Of a stretch of 64,000 nt of DNA, positions 1-8,219 are shown in pieces. The stretch is from Rhodospirillales bacterium (GTDB taxonomy: Bacteria > Pseudomonadota > Alphaproteobacteria > Rhodospirillales > Casp-alpha2). The first letter of the stretch is position 1, and each line of letters opens with the position of its first letter. The DNA lies in contig JAEPQO010000002.1 in NCBI GenBank assembly GCA_017640505.1, positions 434,001 through 498,000 on the forward strand, given 5' to 3'. A program made the translations under genes and the position numbers. The notes beneath the pieces were generated by a model that had not been told where the DNA came from, searched no databases, and worked only from the letters and a program-made list of their open reading frames with translations.

Positions 1-610
1 TGACGATGACCTGTTCCGCCTCGCAGACCAGACCGCGAACCGCGCGCAGGTAATCCGCAATGGCCGCGCGCAATGGCATGTGCCCCCCCGGGTCACCGTA
101 GGACACCAGCTTACGTGGCGGGTTGCGCCAGAACTTGGCGACCATCCGGCTCCATTGTATCCATGGAAAGCGGTCGATTTCCGGCAGCCCGGGCCGAAAG
201 GCATCCCCTTTCATGGAGCGGTGCACGCGCGGTTTCGCGGCAAGGAGCGCCCGCCCCTTTTCAGACAGGACCACTTCCGGCGCGGTGGCTTTCTCGACAC
301 GGGCTTCTGCCGCCGTGCGCGCCGCAAGCACATCTTCGGGCAACACGCGGGATACACGGGTGCCGGAACCAATCTGTCCTTCCGTATAACCCTCGGCAAA
401 GAGCTGATCGTAGGCCGCCAGCACGGTATTGCGCGAAACCCCGAGCTCGTCGGCCAGTGCGCGAGTCGACGGCAGCCGCCGCCCCGGCGCAAGGCGTCCG
501 CCCAGGATCGCATCCCGGATCTGGTCGTAGACCTGACGGTGCATCGGCGCGTCGCTTGTCCGGTCGACGGCGATCATCAGCAACGGCGCGTGGTCGGAAA
601 CCTGTGGCAT
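1..610 (-). CDS. PdxR/MocR-type GntR regulator, 3' end outside window
   Basis: I translated this frame from the reverse strand; it begins at an ATG at 608-610 and is still open at base 1, so only about 203 N-terminal residues are visible. Residues about 15-85 form a GntR-type winged helix: MHRQVYDQIRDAIL, then the recognition-helix region LPSTRALADELGVSRNTV and the wing YTEGQIGSGT. This is followed by the opening of an aminotransferase fold I-like domain (LPEIDRFPWIQWSRM, then SYGDPGGHMPLRAAIADYL). That domain order is the MocR/PdxR family, in which the C-terminal part binds pyridoxal phosphate and senses it or a derived adduct. The gene is divergent from a GNAT acetyltransferase, with an inverted repeat between them, so it probably controls its own promoter and that neighbour. 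The regulated pathway cannot be told from the fragment. Confidence 0.88.
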   Translation of the reverse strand, partial: MPQVSDHAPLLMIAVDRTSDAPMHRQVYDQIRDAILGGRLAPGRRLPSTRALADELGVSRNTVLAAYDQLFAEGYTEGQIGSGTRVSRVLPEDVLAARTAAEARVEKATAPEVVLSEKGRALLAAKPRVHRSMKGDAFRPGLPEIDRFPWIQWSRMVAKFWRNPPRKLVSYGDPGGHMPLRAAIADYLRAVRGLVCEAEQVIV

Positions 611-624
611 GGCCTCTCCAATTG

Positions 625-651
625 GTACCTTTATTTTGCGTATTAAGGTAC
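625..651. promoter_or_regulatory. Inverted repeat in divergent promoter region, candidate PdxR-type operator
   Basis: The half-site gtaccttta (625-633) is matched by ttaaggtac (643-651), an 8 of 9 inverted repeat with a 9-base AT-rich spacer. It lies between the divergent starts of the MocR-type regulator (610) and the GNAT gene (709), where regulators of this kind usually bind. The stretch also holds AT-rich -10-like sequence, so it may double as core promoter. The assignment to this regulator is inference. Confidence 0.45.
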
Positions 652-708
652 TTTTGAAAAGGCCATTATATGATATCCATCCGCGCATCAACGACACAGG
701 AGCCGACC

Positions 709-1152
709 ATGCCGATCACCATCCGCGCCCTCGCCCCCGCCGACAAGGACCGGTGGAAGGAACTCTGGGAAGGATATCTGACGTTCTACGAAGCGCCCAT
801 CGACGACACCAATACGGCGACGCTCTGGGAACGGCTTATGGCGGACGCCGACCCGCATTGCCTTGTTGCCTGCGATGATGCCGGCCGGGTCATCGGCATG
901 GTCCAGTACCTGTTCCACGCGACGACATGGTCAGCAGCCGACAAGTGTTACCTGCAGGATCTCTTTGTTGATCCGAATGCCCGGATCGGCGGCGCTGGTC
1001 GCGCCCTGATCGAAGCGGTCTATGAGAAAGCTGCCAAAGCGGGCGCGTCTGAGGTCTATTGGATGACGCAGCAGTTCAACAGCGTCGCGCGGGTGCTGTA
1101 CGACCGGGTCGGCGAACTGACGCCTTTCATCAAGTACCGGAAGCTGATGTAA
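709..1152 (+). CDS. GNAT family N-acetyltransferase
   Basis: The product is 147 residues from the ATG at 709, which has a good AGGAG ribosome-binding site at 698-702; an upstream in-frame ATG at 670 would precede that site and was not used. The protein opens MPITIRALAPADKDRW, a typical GNAT beta1/alpha1 start. It contains the central strand CYLQDLFVDPNARIGGAGRALI, in which xGGxGRxL is the acetyl-CoA pyrophosphate-binding loop (around residues 91-101). The C-terminal strand YWMTQQFNSVARVLYDRVG fits the family end. It should transfer an acetyl group from acetyl-CoA to an amine, but the substrate is not predictable. It is divergent from the PdxR-type regulator and convergent with meaB (3-base gap). 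Confidence 0.85.
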   Translation: MPITIRALAPADKDRWKELWEGYLTFYEAPIDDTNTATLWERLMADADPHCLVACDDAGRVIGMVQYLFHATTWSAADKCYLQDLFVDPNARIGGAGRALIEAVYEKAAKAGASEVYWMTQQFNSVARVLYDRVGELTPFIKYRKLM

Positions 1153-1155
1153 GCG

Positions 1156-2097
1156 TCAGATTTTCTTGAGAAGTTCTTCCGCCGCTTGACGCGGTGACAT
1201 CGTACCGTCGAGAGTCCCGTCGACGACGGCGGACAGGCCGTCCCCCTCGCCGATCCGCTGACGTAGAAGGTCTTCGGCTGTTTTCAGTATCCGTGTTTCC
1301 AGGATGCGGCGTTTGCGGATTTCGCCCTCGCCGCTCTCGATCAGGTGCGTCCGGTGCGCATCCAGCTTGTCGACAAGGTCTTCGATGCCGAGACTCGTCT
1401 CCGCGCTTGTGCGAAGCACCGGCACCTCCCAGCCGTATCGGTTCCGTGCCGTGGTGCCGAGCTGCAGCATCGCCTTGAGGTCGGCAACCGTGCGGCTCGA
1501 TTCCTCCTTGTCGCACTTGGAAACGACATGAATGTCGGCGATTTCAAGCACCCCGGCCTTGATCGCCTGGATGCCGTCGCCAAGCCCGGGAGCGGAGACG
1601 ACGAAAACCGTCTGTGCGGCCTCGGCGATATCGACTTCGTCCTGGCCGACGCCGACGGTTTCAATCAGGACCACGTCGAACCCCGCCGCATCCAGAACGT
1701 CCACGGTATCGAGCGCGGCACGCGCCAGCCCGCCGAGCGCCCCACGTGTCGCCAGTGAACGGATGAATACGCCGTCATCGGTTGAAAGGTCGCTCATGCG
1801 GACGCGGTCACCAAGGATCGCGCCACCCGAATACGGGCTCGACGGGTCGACGGCGACAATACCGACGGTCTTGCCGCGGGCGCGCAATGCCTTAGCCATG
1901 GCGTGAACGAGCGTCGATTTACCGGATCCCGGAACCCCGGTCAGGCCGATGACGTGCGCGTTGCCCGCGTTCTTGTGGATCTCGGCCATGACGGCAGCGA
2001 CGTCCTGCGGACGGCCTTCGACGCGCGACATCAGGCGCGCAATGGCACGGGTTTCGCCGGCGAACACCCGGCTCAGGATATCGTCGTTGCCGTCCAT
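1156..2097 (-). CDS. meaB: Methylmalonyl-CoA mutase-associated GTPase MeaB (ArgK family)
   Basis: This 313-residue protein is a G3E-family P-loop GTPase that protects and loads adenosylcobalamin-dependent acyl-CoA mutases. Visible motifs are Walker A GVPGSGKST near residue 53, the family signature DPSSPYSGGAILGDRVRM, the switch/Walker B stretch IETVGVGQDEVD, and SKCDKEESS where most homologues have NKADG, a mildly unusual base-recognition loop. The longer frame to 2178 overlaps the upstream hydrolase. The ATG at 2097 sits one base after that gene's TGA (TGA-C-ATG), which implies translational coupling, and the protein then starts MDGNDDILSRVFAGETRAIARLMS like known MeaB proteins. The mutase itself is not in the window. 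Confidence 0.93.
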   Translation of the reverse strand: MDGNDDILSRVFAGETRAIARLMSRVEGRPQDVAAVMAEIHKNAGNAHVIGLTGVPGSGKSTLVHAMAKALRARGKTVGIVAVDPSSPYSGGAILGDRVRMSDLSTDDGVFIRSLATRGALGGLARAALDTVDVLDAAGFDVVLIETVGVGQDEVDIAEAAQTVFVVSAPGLGDGIQAIKAGVLEIADIHVVSKCDKEESSRTVADLKAMLQLGTTARNRYGWEVPVLRTSAETSLGIEDLVDKLDAHRTHLIESGEGEIRKRRILETRILKTAEDLLRQRIGEGDGLSAVVDGTLDGTMSPRQAAEELLKKI

Positions 2098-2098
2098 G

Positions 2099-2797
2099 TC
2101 AGGCAATCTCCAGCCAGTCTCGCATCGCGTCGACGACGGCATCGGGTTTCTCCACGGTCGGCAGATGTCCGCTGCCATCGATTTTCACGAGCGTCGCACC
2201 GTGCACAAGCGCCGCCATCTCGTCATGCAGCGACGGCGGGGTCAGCGCGTCTTCGGCCCCGCACAGCACCAGCGTCGGACAGGAAACCTTGCTCAGGCTG
2301 TCCGTGCTGTCGACGCGACCGATGATCGCCGTCTGTTCACGGATGTAGGCTGCGGCACCGACGTTGAGCGCGGAAGACCGAATCCTGCCCATCAGCTCCG
2401 TGTCGCTCAATCGCGACGGATGCACGAAACTCTGGAAATGCTCTTCGATCACATTTTCGAACGCACCACCCTTCACGCGTTCGATAAGGCCTTTGCGGAT
2501 CTCGATGCGGTCCGGCGTATCGGCGTACGGTGACGTGTCGAACAATGCGAGCCGCGACACCCGGTCACCCGCCTGGCGCATGACTTCCATCGCCGTGTAT
2601 CCGCCCATGGAAAGGCCGCAAACGGCGAAGGTTTCCGGCATCCGGGCAATGGCACGTGACGCCATGCCGGCGATCGAATCATCCTGGGTCATGTCCGCGA
2701 CGACGCAATCGCAATGATCGCTAAGCGCGTCCAACTGAGACGCCCACAACCCTTCGTCGCAAAGCAGGCCCGGCAAAAGAAGCAGAGGTATTTTCAT
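2099..2797 (-). CDS. Alpha/beta hydrolase
   Basis: The 232-residue protein has the alpha/beta-hydrolase order: N-terminal strand PLLLLPGLLCDEGLW (residues 4-18, oxyanion region), nucleophile elbow GLSMGG with Ser63, the acid strand CPTLVLCGAEDALTPP, and the catalytic histidine in GSGHLPTVEKP near residue 210. The triad is complete, so it is probably an active esterase, lactonase or similar enzyme with a small cap domain; the substrate is unknown. There is no signal peptide, so it is cytosolic. It is the first gene of a two-gene unit with meaB, whose start follows its stop by one base. It is divergent from the DEAD-box helicase. Confidence 0.88.
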   Translation of the reverse strand: MKIPLLLLPGLLCDEGLWASQLDALSDHCDCVVADMTQDDSIAGMASRAIARMPETFAVCGLSMGGYTAMEVMRQAGDRVSRLALFDTSPYADTPDRIEIRKGLIERVKGGAFENVIEEHFQSFVHPSRLSDTELMGRIRSSALNVGAAAYIREQTAIIGRVDSTDSLSKVSCPTLVLCGAEDALTPPSLHDEMAALVHGATLVKIDGSGHLPTVEKPDAVVDAMRDWLEIA

Positions 2798-2844
2798 GGC
2801 AAGACGTTAGATCAAGGCGAAGCGTTGTGAAAGCCCGGAAGTTA

Positions 2845-2872
2845 TTGACTTAAGGCGCTGAAACCATACACT
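2845..2872 (+). promoter_or_regulatory. Putative sigma70-type promoter for the DEAD-box helicase
   Basis: TTGACT at 2845-2850 and TACACT at 2867-2872 are separated by 16 bases in the 164-base region between the divergent hydrolase and helicase genes. This predicts transcription starting near 2879 and a leader of roughly 80 bases before the helicase ATG at 2962. The call rests on sequence match only. Confidence 0.45.
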
Positions 2873-2961
2873 CCGGGCCAACCAACAACGATGCTTGAGA
2901 GATGCAGATTTGACAGGTCAGCCGCAGGTCGCGGCGGCATCTCAGGAAAATACGTTCCCAT

Positions 2962-4413
2962 ATGAAATTTACCGATCTCGGTCTTAGCGACGAAGTTCTA
3001 CGTGCCGTTCATGAAGCCGGCTACGAAGAGCCGACTCCGATCCAGGAAAAAGCCATTCCCGTTGTCATGATGGGTCGTGACGTACTGGGCTGTGCCCAGA
3101 CCGGCACCGGCAAGACGGCGTCCTTTACGCTGCCCATGATCGACATTCTGGCAGCGGGCCGCGCCAAGGCGCGCATGCCGCGTTCACTCATCCTCGAACC
3201 GACGCGCGAATTGGCCGCGCAGGTTGCCGAGAACTTCGAGATCTACGGCAAGTATCACAAGCTTTCCAAGGCGCTGCTGATCGGCGGCTCGTCCATGGAA
3301 GAACAGCTTAAGGTCCTGAACCGGGGCGTTGATGTGCTGATCGCGACGCCGGGCCGTCTGCTCGACGTGTTCGACCGCGGACATCTGCTGATGAACGACG
3401 TCAAGGTGCTGGTCATCGACGAAGCCGACCGCATGCTCGACATGGGCTTCATCCCGGATGTGGAAAAGATCGTCAGCCTGCTGTCGCCGATGCGCACCAC
3501 GCTCCTTTTCTCGGCCACCATGCCGAAGGAAATCCGGCGTCTCGCTGACAAGTTCTTGTCGAACCCGAAGGAAATATCGGTTTCCGCACCCGCGTCGACC
3601 GCCGATACCATCACGCAGGGCCTGCTGAAACTGAAATCCGCCGGTCGTGCACCGGGCGCCGCACAGAAGGTCAAGCGCGACGCCCTTCGCAAGCTGATCC
3701 GCGCACAGGACGAGCTGACCAATGCGCTCGTGTTCTGCAACCGCAAGCGCGATGTCGATGTCGTCTACCGCTCTTTAGAGAAACACGGATTTTCCGCGGC
3801 ACGCCTGCACGGTGACATGGTGCAGTCTGTGCGGATGGACACGCTCGATAAGTTCAAGAAGAACGAAGTCACCATCCTCGTGTGTTCGGATGTCGCCGCG
3901 CGCGGCCTTGATATCTCCACCGTCAGCCACGTCTTCAATTTCGACGTGCCGACCCATGCGGAAGATTACGTGCATCGCATCGGGCGCACCGGCCGGGCCG
4001 GCCGCAAAGGGGCGGCATTTACACTTATGATGCCGGACGAAAAGAAGTATCTCGACTCCATCGAGAAACTGATCGGCAAACCGATCCCGCTGATGGACGG
4101 GGCCGAGGAAACACCGGAAAAGCCCGCGATCGAAGACAAACCGGAAGAGAAAACCGAAGAAAAGCCGAAGCGCACGCGCGGCAGGAAAGCCAAGCCGAAA
4201 TCCGACGACGAAGCGCCGAAGCAGTCGAAGGCCGACGATGACGCTCCTAAAGCGTCCGAGAAAAAGAAGGACAAGCCGGCGCCGAAAAAGGACTCCCGTT
4301 CCGAACGCAAACCGGCGAAAAAGAATACAAAGAACGAGGATGCCGACGACAACGCCTGGGGCGAACACATGCCCGCCTTTCTCAAGAAAGAGGTCGTACT
4401 CGGCAAAGGGTGA
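2962..4413 (+). CDS. DEAD-box ATP-dependent RNA helicase (RhlE-like)
   Basis: The 483-residue protein unwinds RNA using ATP and acts in ribosome assembly or RNA turnover. All helicase motifs are visible: Q motif around YEEPTPIQ (21-28), motif I AQTGTGKT (45-52), Ia PTRELA (80-85), TPGR (129-132), motif II DEAD (153-156), SAT, RGLDI and HRIGRTGRAGRKG. After about residue 375 the protein changes to a long charged, low-complexity tail rich in Lys, Glu, Asp and Pro (KPEEKTEEKPKRTRGRK and similar), a common RNA-binding appendage in RhlE-type helicases. The body ends WGEHMPAFLKKEV. Threonine aldolase follows after 15 bases on the same strand. Confidence 0.95.
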   Translation: MKFTDLGLSDEVLRAVHEAGYEEPTPIQEKAIPVVMMGRDVLGCAQTGTGKTASFTLPMIDILAAGRAKARMPRSLILEPTRELAAQVAENFEIYGKYHKLSKALLIGGSSMEEQLKVLNRGVDVLIATPGRLLDVFDRGHLLMNDVKVLVIDEADRMLDMGFIPDVEKIVSLLSPMRTTLLFSATMPKEIRRLADKFLSNPKEISVSAPASTADTITQGLLKLKSAGRAPGAAQKVKRDALRKLIRAQDELTNALVFCNRKRDVDVVYRSLEKHGFSAARLHGDMVQSVRMDTLDKFKKNEVTILVCSDVAARGLDISTVSHVFNFDVPTHAEDYVHRIGRTGRAGRKGAAFTLMMPDEKKYLDSIEKLIGKPIPLMDGAEETPEKPAIEDKPEEKTEEKPKRTRGRKAKPKSDDEAPKQSKADDDAPKASEKKKDKPAPKKDSRSERKPAKKNTKNEDADDNAWGEHMPAFLKKEVVLGKG

Positions 4414-4428
4414 CAAAGGGTACGCGAT

Positions 4429-5511
4429 ATGAAGGTCGACTTACTGGGCAACGCCCGAACCGCTGCTGAAATCGCCGGTAAACTTCGCGTCGATCTTTAT
4501 TCCGATACAAACTCGAAACCGACACCCGGCATGCGCAAGGCCATGGCCGAGGCCGAGTGCGGCAACGAGCAGGCACTCGAGGATCCCACCACCAACCGCC
4601 TGCAGGAACGCGTTGCCGAGCTCCTCGGCAAGGAAGCGGCTGTCTACCTGCCGTCCGGTACCATGTGCAACGAAATCGCCTATCGCGTCTGGGCGAGACA
4701 GGGCGACGCCATCGTCATGGACAAGACGGGCCACGCGCTTTTGTACGAAACGGGCGGCCCAGCAGCCCTTTCTGGCCTGATGATCACGACCATCGACAGT
4801 CCGCAGGGCATTTTCGGCGGTGACGACGTCCGTGCCGCGGTCGCTGACCCGGGACGTCACTCCCCGCGTCCGAAAATCGTCAACATCGAAAACACGTCGA
4901 ACCTTGGCGGCGGCAGGATCTGGCCTCTCGAAAAAATCGGCGAAGTCGCCGCGGTGGCGCATGAACTCGACATGGTTGCCCATATGGACGGTGCCCGCCT
5001 GATGAATGCGGTCGTCGAGAGCAATGCCAAGGCCAGTGACTTCACCGATCCTGTCGACAGCGTGTGGATCGATTTCTCCAAGGGTCTCGGCTGCCCGATC
5101 GGCGGTGTCCTCGCCGGCCCGGCCGATTTCATCAACGAGGCGTTCCGCATCAAACATCAGTTCGGCGGTGCGCTTCGGCAGTCCGGTATGGTGACGGCAG
5201 CCTGCAACTATGCGCTGGACCACCACATCGAACGGCTGCGTGACGATCATGAAAATGCGCGCCGACTTCACGCCGGGCTGCAGGAGTTGAAAGGCGTCAA
5301 AGTTCAGAACGACGTCTGCGAGACGAACCTCGTGTTCTTCGACGTCGGCGGGACGGGCGTCAACGCGCGGGACATTGCGGCGCAACTGCTGGAACGCGGT
5401 ATCCGCGTCGGTGCGCAAACCCCGACGCGCATGCGCGCGGTGACCCATATCGACGTCAGCACGGACGACATCGATCTGACCCTTGGTGCCCTTCGTGAGG
5501 TTTTAGCTTAA
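4429..5511 (+). CDS. ltaE: Low-specificity L-threonine aldolase
   Basis: This 360-residue fold-type I PLP enzyme cleaves L-threonine or allo-threonine to glycine and acetaldehyde. Family marks are the N-terminal DLYSDTNSKPTPGMRKAM, the glycine-binding region YLPSGTMCNEIA, the HMDGARLMNA segment with the PLP-contacting Asp and Arg, and the Schiff-base lysine in IDFSKGLGCPIGG (about residue 215). Length matches the family. AAAGGG about nine bases before the ATG is a plausible ribosome-binding site. The gene is probably co-transcribed with the helicase just upstream and is convergent with the diguanylate cyclase gene 24 bases downstream. Confidence 0.92.
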   Translation: MKVDLLGNARTAAEIAGKLRVDLYSDTNSKPTPGMRKAMAEAECGNEQALEDPTTNRLQERVAELLGKEAAVYLPSGTMCNEIAYRVWARQGDAIVMDKTGHALLYETGGPAALSGLMITTIDSPQGIFGGDDVRAAVADPGRHSPRPKIVNIENTSNLGGGRIWPLEKIGEVAAVAHELDMVAHMDGARLMNAVVESNAKASDFTDPVDSVWIDFSKGLGCPIGGVLAGPADFINEAFRIKHQFGGALRQSGMVTAACNYALDHHIERLRDDHENARRLHAGLQELKGVKVQNDVCETNLVFFDVGGTGVNARDIAAQLLERGIRVGAQTPTRMRAVTHIDVSTDDIDLTLGALREVLA

Positions 5512-5535
5512 CGGGCGATAGCGGCCGACAGGTAA

Positions 5536-6786
5536 TCATGCCACGACGACGCGGTTTCGGCCCTCGTTCTTGGCCCGGTAAAGATTCTCGTCGGCGGCCG
5601 TTAGCATCGGTTCTATTTCCGGCTTGTCGCTGATCACTACGCCAAAACTTGCAGTTACCGGGATGGTCCTGTCTTCGTACTGGATTTTCTGTTTCTCGAT
5701 ATTGCTGCGGAGCGTTTCGAAATATTCGCTGGTTTTGCTGGGATCATCCGCCTCCAGCATGATCGCGAATTCCTCACCGCCAAGTCGCGCGCACAGATCA
5801 CCGCCACGTCCCGTGTGCCTCAGCACCGTATCGGCCACCGACTTGAGAACCGCGTCGCCAGCGTCATGACCATGGGCATCGTTCACCTTCTTGAAGAAAT
5901 CGATATCCATCATGGCGATAGCAACAGATTTTTTGGCGCGGCTCCTGCTTGAGGCAATCCGCCCACCCAGGTCGAAAAACGAACGGCGATTGTACAACCC
6001 GGTCAGGAAATCTTTCGTCGCTGCCGTCGTCAGAAGTTCGATGCTTTCCATGACTTCGAGGTTCTGCGCCACTCGGGTGTAAAGCTCTTCGGGTAAATAC
6101 GGCTTGGCGATAAAATCGTTGGCGCCGTGTTTCAAGAACTTTGCGGACAAGGGCGCGCCGCCGGAACCGGAAACGCCAATAATGGCGAGTTGGTTGCGGT
6201 CACGTTTGCGGCGTATCTCTGTAACGAAATCGAAGCCGCACATCTCCGGCATCTCGTGGTCGGTGACGACCAGTTTTATGTCTTCGTGATTGTCGAGCAT
6301 CTTCAGCGCTTCAACGCCGTCGCAGGCTTCATAGACATCAAGCTGATACTTCTCGAGCAGTGAAGTACACATCCGACGCGCAACGCTCGAATCATCGACG
6401 ACAAGGACCTTGGTATCGCGGTTGCGGATGATACGGCGCACCAGCCGTTGCAAGTATTCCAGACTGGATGGGTTGTCTTTCAGCACGAGGTCAAGGACCC
6501 CCATCTCGAGGAAGTTCTCGCGGATGTTTTCATCGAAATTCGAGGTGAAAATGACGGTCGGGATATTGTCGGCGAGCGCTAGTGATACGACCTCGCCATC
6601 CTGTGCATCAGGCAATCGAAGATCGATCAACGCCGCTGCAAACGGTACCTCCGCAGATTCGAGCGTTGCCCTCGCCTCGGCGAGGCTGGTCGCCGTCACC
6701 ACTTCGATATCGGATTCGTGTTCAAACCCGCGGATAATAAGATTCACAAAGAACTTGGAGTCTTCGACAACCAGCAGACGATACAT
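5536..6786 (-). CDS. PleD-like diguanylate cyclase with two receiver domains
   Basis: The 416-residue protein is REC-REC-GGDEF. REC1 (1-125) has LLVVEDSKFF, phosphoacceptor-region LIDLRLPDA and LVLKDNP. REC2 (127-245) has VLVVDDSSVARRM, VVTDHEMPEM and FIAKPY. The GGDEF domain (about 260-416) carries the active-site variant GGEEF and, exactly five residues before it, RGGD, the RxxD inhibitory I-site, so product inhibition by c-di-GMP is expected. It should make c-di-GMP from GTP when phosphorylated; no partner histidine kinase is in the window. A GGAG ribosome-binding site precedes the ATG by eight bases. Both receivers keep the acidic and lysine residues, unlike PleD-type proteins in which one receiver is only an adaptor. 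Confidence 0.94.
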   Translation of the reverse strand: MYRLLVVEDSKFFVNLIIRGFEHESDIEVVTATSLAEARATLESAEVPFAAALIDLRLPDAQDGEVVSLALADNIPTVIFTSNFDENIRENFLEMGVLDLVLKDNPSSLEYLQRLVRRIIRNRDTKVLVVDDSSVARRMCTSLLEKYQLDVYEACDGVEALKMLDNHEDIKLVVTDHEMPEMCGFDFVTEIRRKRDRNQLAIIGVSGSGGAPLSAKFLKHGANDFIAKPYLPEELYTRVAQNLEVMESIELLTTAATKDFLTGLYNRRSFFDLGGRIASSRSRAKKSVAIAMMDIDFFKKVNDAHGHDAGDAVLKSVADTVLRHTGRGGDLCARLGGEEFAIMLEADDPSKTSEYFETLRSNIEKQKIQYEDRTIPVTASFGVVISDKPEIEPMLTAADENLYRAKNEGRNRVVVA

Positions 6787-6913
6787 AAATCAGCTCCAGC
6801 GACAAATTACCCCCGCGCTGAGTATAGTCAGGCGCCTCCGCGAAGCCCGATTTTTTAGGTCAGGGACCGGACTGTTCAAGCACCGGTGGTAATTCACGGC
6901 AAACGCTACTGTA

Positions 6914-7492
6914 TCACCAGACTTCGGGCTTTTTGCCCTCTTCTTCCAGGCGCTTGAACTTGTCCTGAAGAAAGCGCTGGAACACCTGATCGTCGTAGGC
7001 TTTCTGGTGCACGTACTCGAACATCGATATGAAGTGGAACGGCTTGAAGTAGCCCGGCATGCGCGCGACCTCGGTTTTGCCTGCCGCCATTTCCTCCGGC
7101 GTGGGCAGAAAGACGATAGTCGGCGTGAAGTTCGCGCGCCAGCGGCGGACGAGTTCCCGTTCTTCCATCACCGTTCCATCCAAGTCTGTCACTTCGCGTG
7201 ATCCCCACATGTCGAGCTGGATGACACTGAAATTCGCTTTGATGAAGTCGGTGATTTCCGTGTTGGCCAGATTGACCTGGTGCATTTCACGGCAATAGGG
7301 ACAGCCGCGCTGTTCGATCAACACGGCGACTCGCTTACCGTCAGACGCGGCATCTTCCACATCTTCGGCAAGGATCAGAAAGCTGTCCAGGAACCATGGC
7401 TGGATGTGAAGTCCGTTGTCGCCAACCGTCGCTGCACGGGCCGGCGACATTGAAGCGACGATCAGGATGAGCGCGGCAATAAGCCTTATCAT
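6914..7492 (-). CDS. Periplasmic thioredoxin-fold protein (SoxW-like)
   Basis: The product is 192 residues when started at the ATG at 7492, which is preceded by a GGAGGAA ribosome-binding site; the longer frame to 7549 adds a charged stretch before the signal peptide. Residues 1-20 (MIRLIAALILIVASMSPARA) form a cleavable export signal with an AxA-like end. The redox motif CPYC lies at residues 64-67 inside VAVLIEQRGCPYCREMH, followed by FSVIQLDMWGSREV and the cis-Pro region TPTIVFLP. This is the thioredoxin_2/SoxW-like arrangement, with a probable thiol-disulfide role in the periplasm. No sox genes accompany it. It lies 53 bases downstream of the TetR gene on the same strand. Confidence 0.86.
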   Translation of the reverse strand: MIRLIAALILIVASMSPARAATVGDNGLHIQPWFLDSFLILAEDVEDAASDGKRVAVLIEQRGCPYCREMHQVNLANTEITDFIKANFSVIQLDMWGSREVTDLDGTVMEERELVRRWRANFTPTIVFLPTPEEMAAGKTEVARMPGYFKPFHFISMFEYVHQKAYDDQVFQRFLQDKFKRLEEEGKKPEVW

Positions 7493-7545
7493 GGTGCATT
7501 TCCTCCGGTCGTTGATGACCTTCAGGCGAGCGCTTTCGTCTTGCC

Positions 7546-8127
7546 TCAAGCAAGCGCATTCATTGTTATATCGACGACATCGTTCAGCTTGTCCGTGTCG
7601 GCATGCGCTTTGCCCATGACAAGGATACCATTCAGGCTCGAAACAAGGAACCGTGCCATCGGCCTCGGGTCGTGGTGGGTGGCAATATCGCCTTCGCGCT
7701 GGCCACGGGCTACCAGTTCAACGAAGGCTTCCTCCATCATATCGAGGCCCTTCTCCACCCGTTCACCCGCTTCACCGTCCCGGACCGAGACCTCGACCGC
7801 GCAATTGTTCAAATAGCACCCGCGCCGGCTGTTGGGCTCCGCCATACGTTGTACGGCGCGATGGAAGAGTGCGCGAATGACCTTCACCGCCGGCGCATCG
7901 ATATGCGCCGCGCCGGAAATCTGTGTCGTTTGCGTCCGGATGTAGTGCTCGATGGTCGCCAGAAACAGGTCGTGCTTGGAGCCGAACGTCTCGTACATGC
8001 TCGACTTCGAGATGCGCATCGCGCGCGTCAGATCGCCCAGCGAGGTGGCCTTGTAACCGTTGGACCAGAACACGTTCATCGCCTCGCGAAGGGCGTGGTC
8101 GACATCGAATTCCTTGGGGCGTGCCAT
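7546..8127 (-). CDS. TetR family transcriptional regulator
   Basis: The 193-residue protein has an N-terminal TetR DNA-binding domain (MARPKEFDVDHALREAMNVF, then ATSLGDLTRAMRISKSSMYE and the end of the HTH at FGSKHDLF, residues about 8-55). The ligand-binding half contains SRRGCYLNNCAVEV, typical of TetR members with a TetR_C_16/YxaF-like C-terminal domain. AAGGA lies eight bases before the ATG. It sits between thiSG and the periplasmic thioredoxin on the same strand; the target genes and ligand are not indicated, though the thioredoxin 53 bases downstream is the nearest candidate. Confidence 0.9.
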   Translation of the reverse strand: MARPKEFDVDHALREAMNVFWSNGYKATSLGDLTRAMRISKSSMYETFGSKHDLFLATIEHYIRTQTTQISGAAHIDAPAVKVIRALFHRAVQRMAEPNSRRGCYLNNCAVEVSVRDGEAGERVEKGLDMMEEAFVELVARGQREGDIATHHDPRPMARFLVSSLNGILVMGKAHADTDKLNDVVDITMNALA

Positions 8128-8219
8128 AACTCGGTCCTTTCGATATCAGCATTCTGAACCATTCCGTCCAGAATATAGCAAACAAAAGATAACGAGGTGT
8201 TAGCGTCCGTTGCGTGTGG

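Noticed and set aside
73-657. Plus-strand frames of up to 194 codons at the left edge
   Set aside because: They are shadows of the minus-strand MocR-type regulator, whose translation shows a clear GntR helix-turn-helix.
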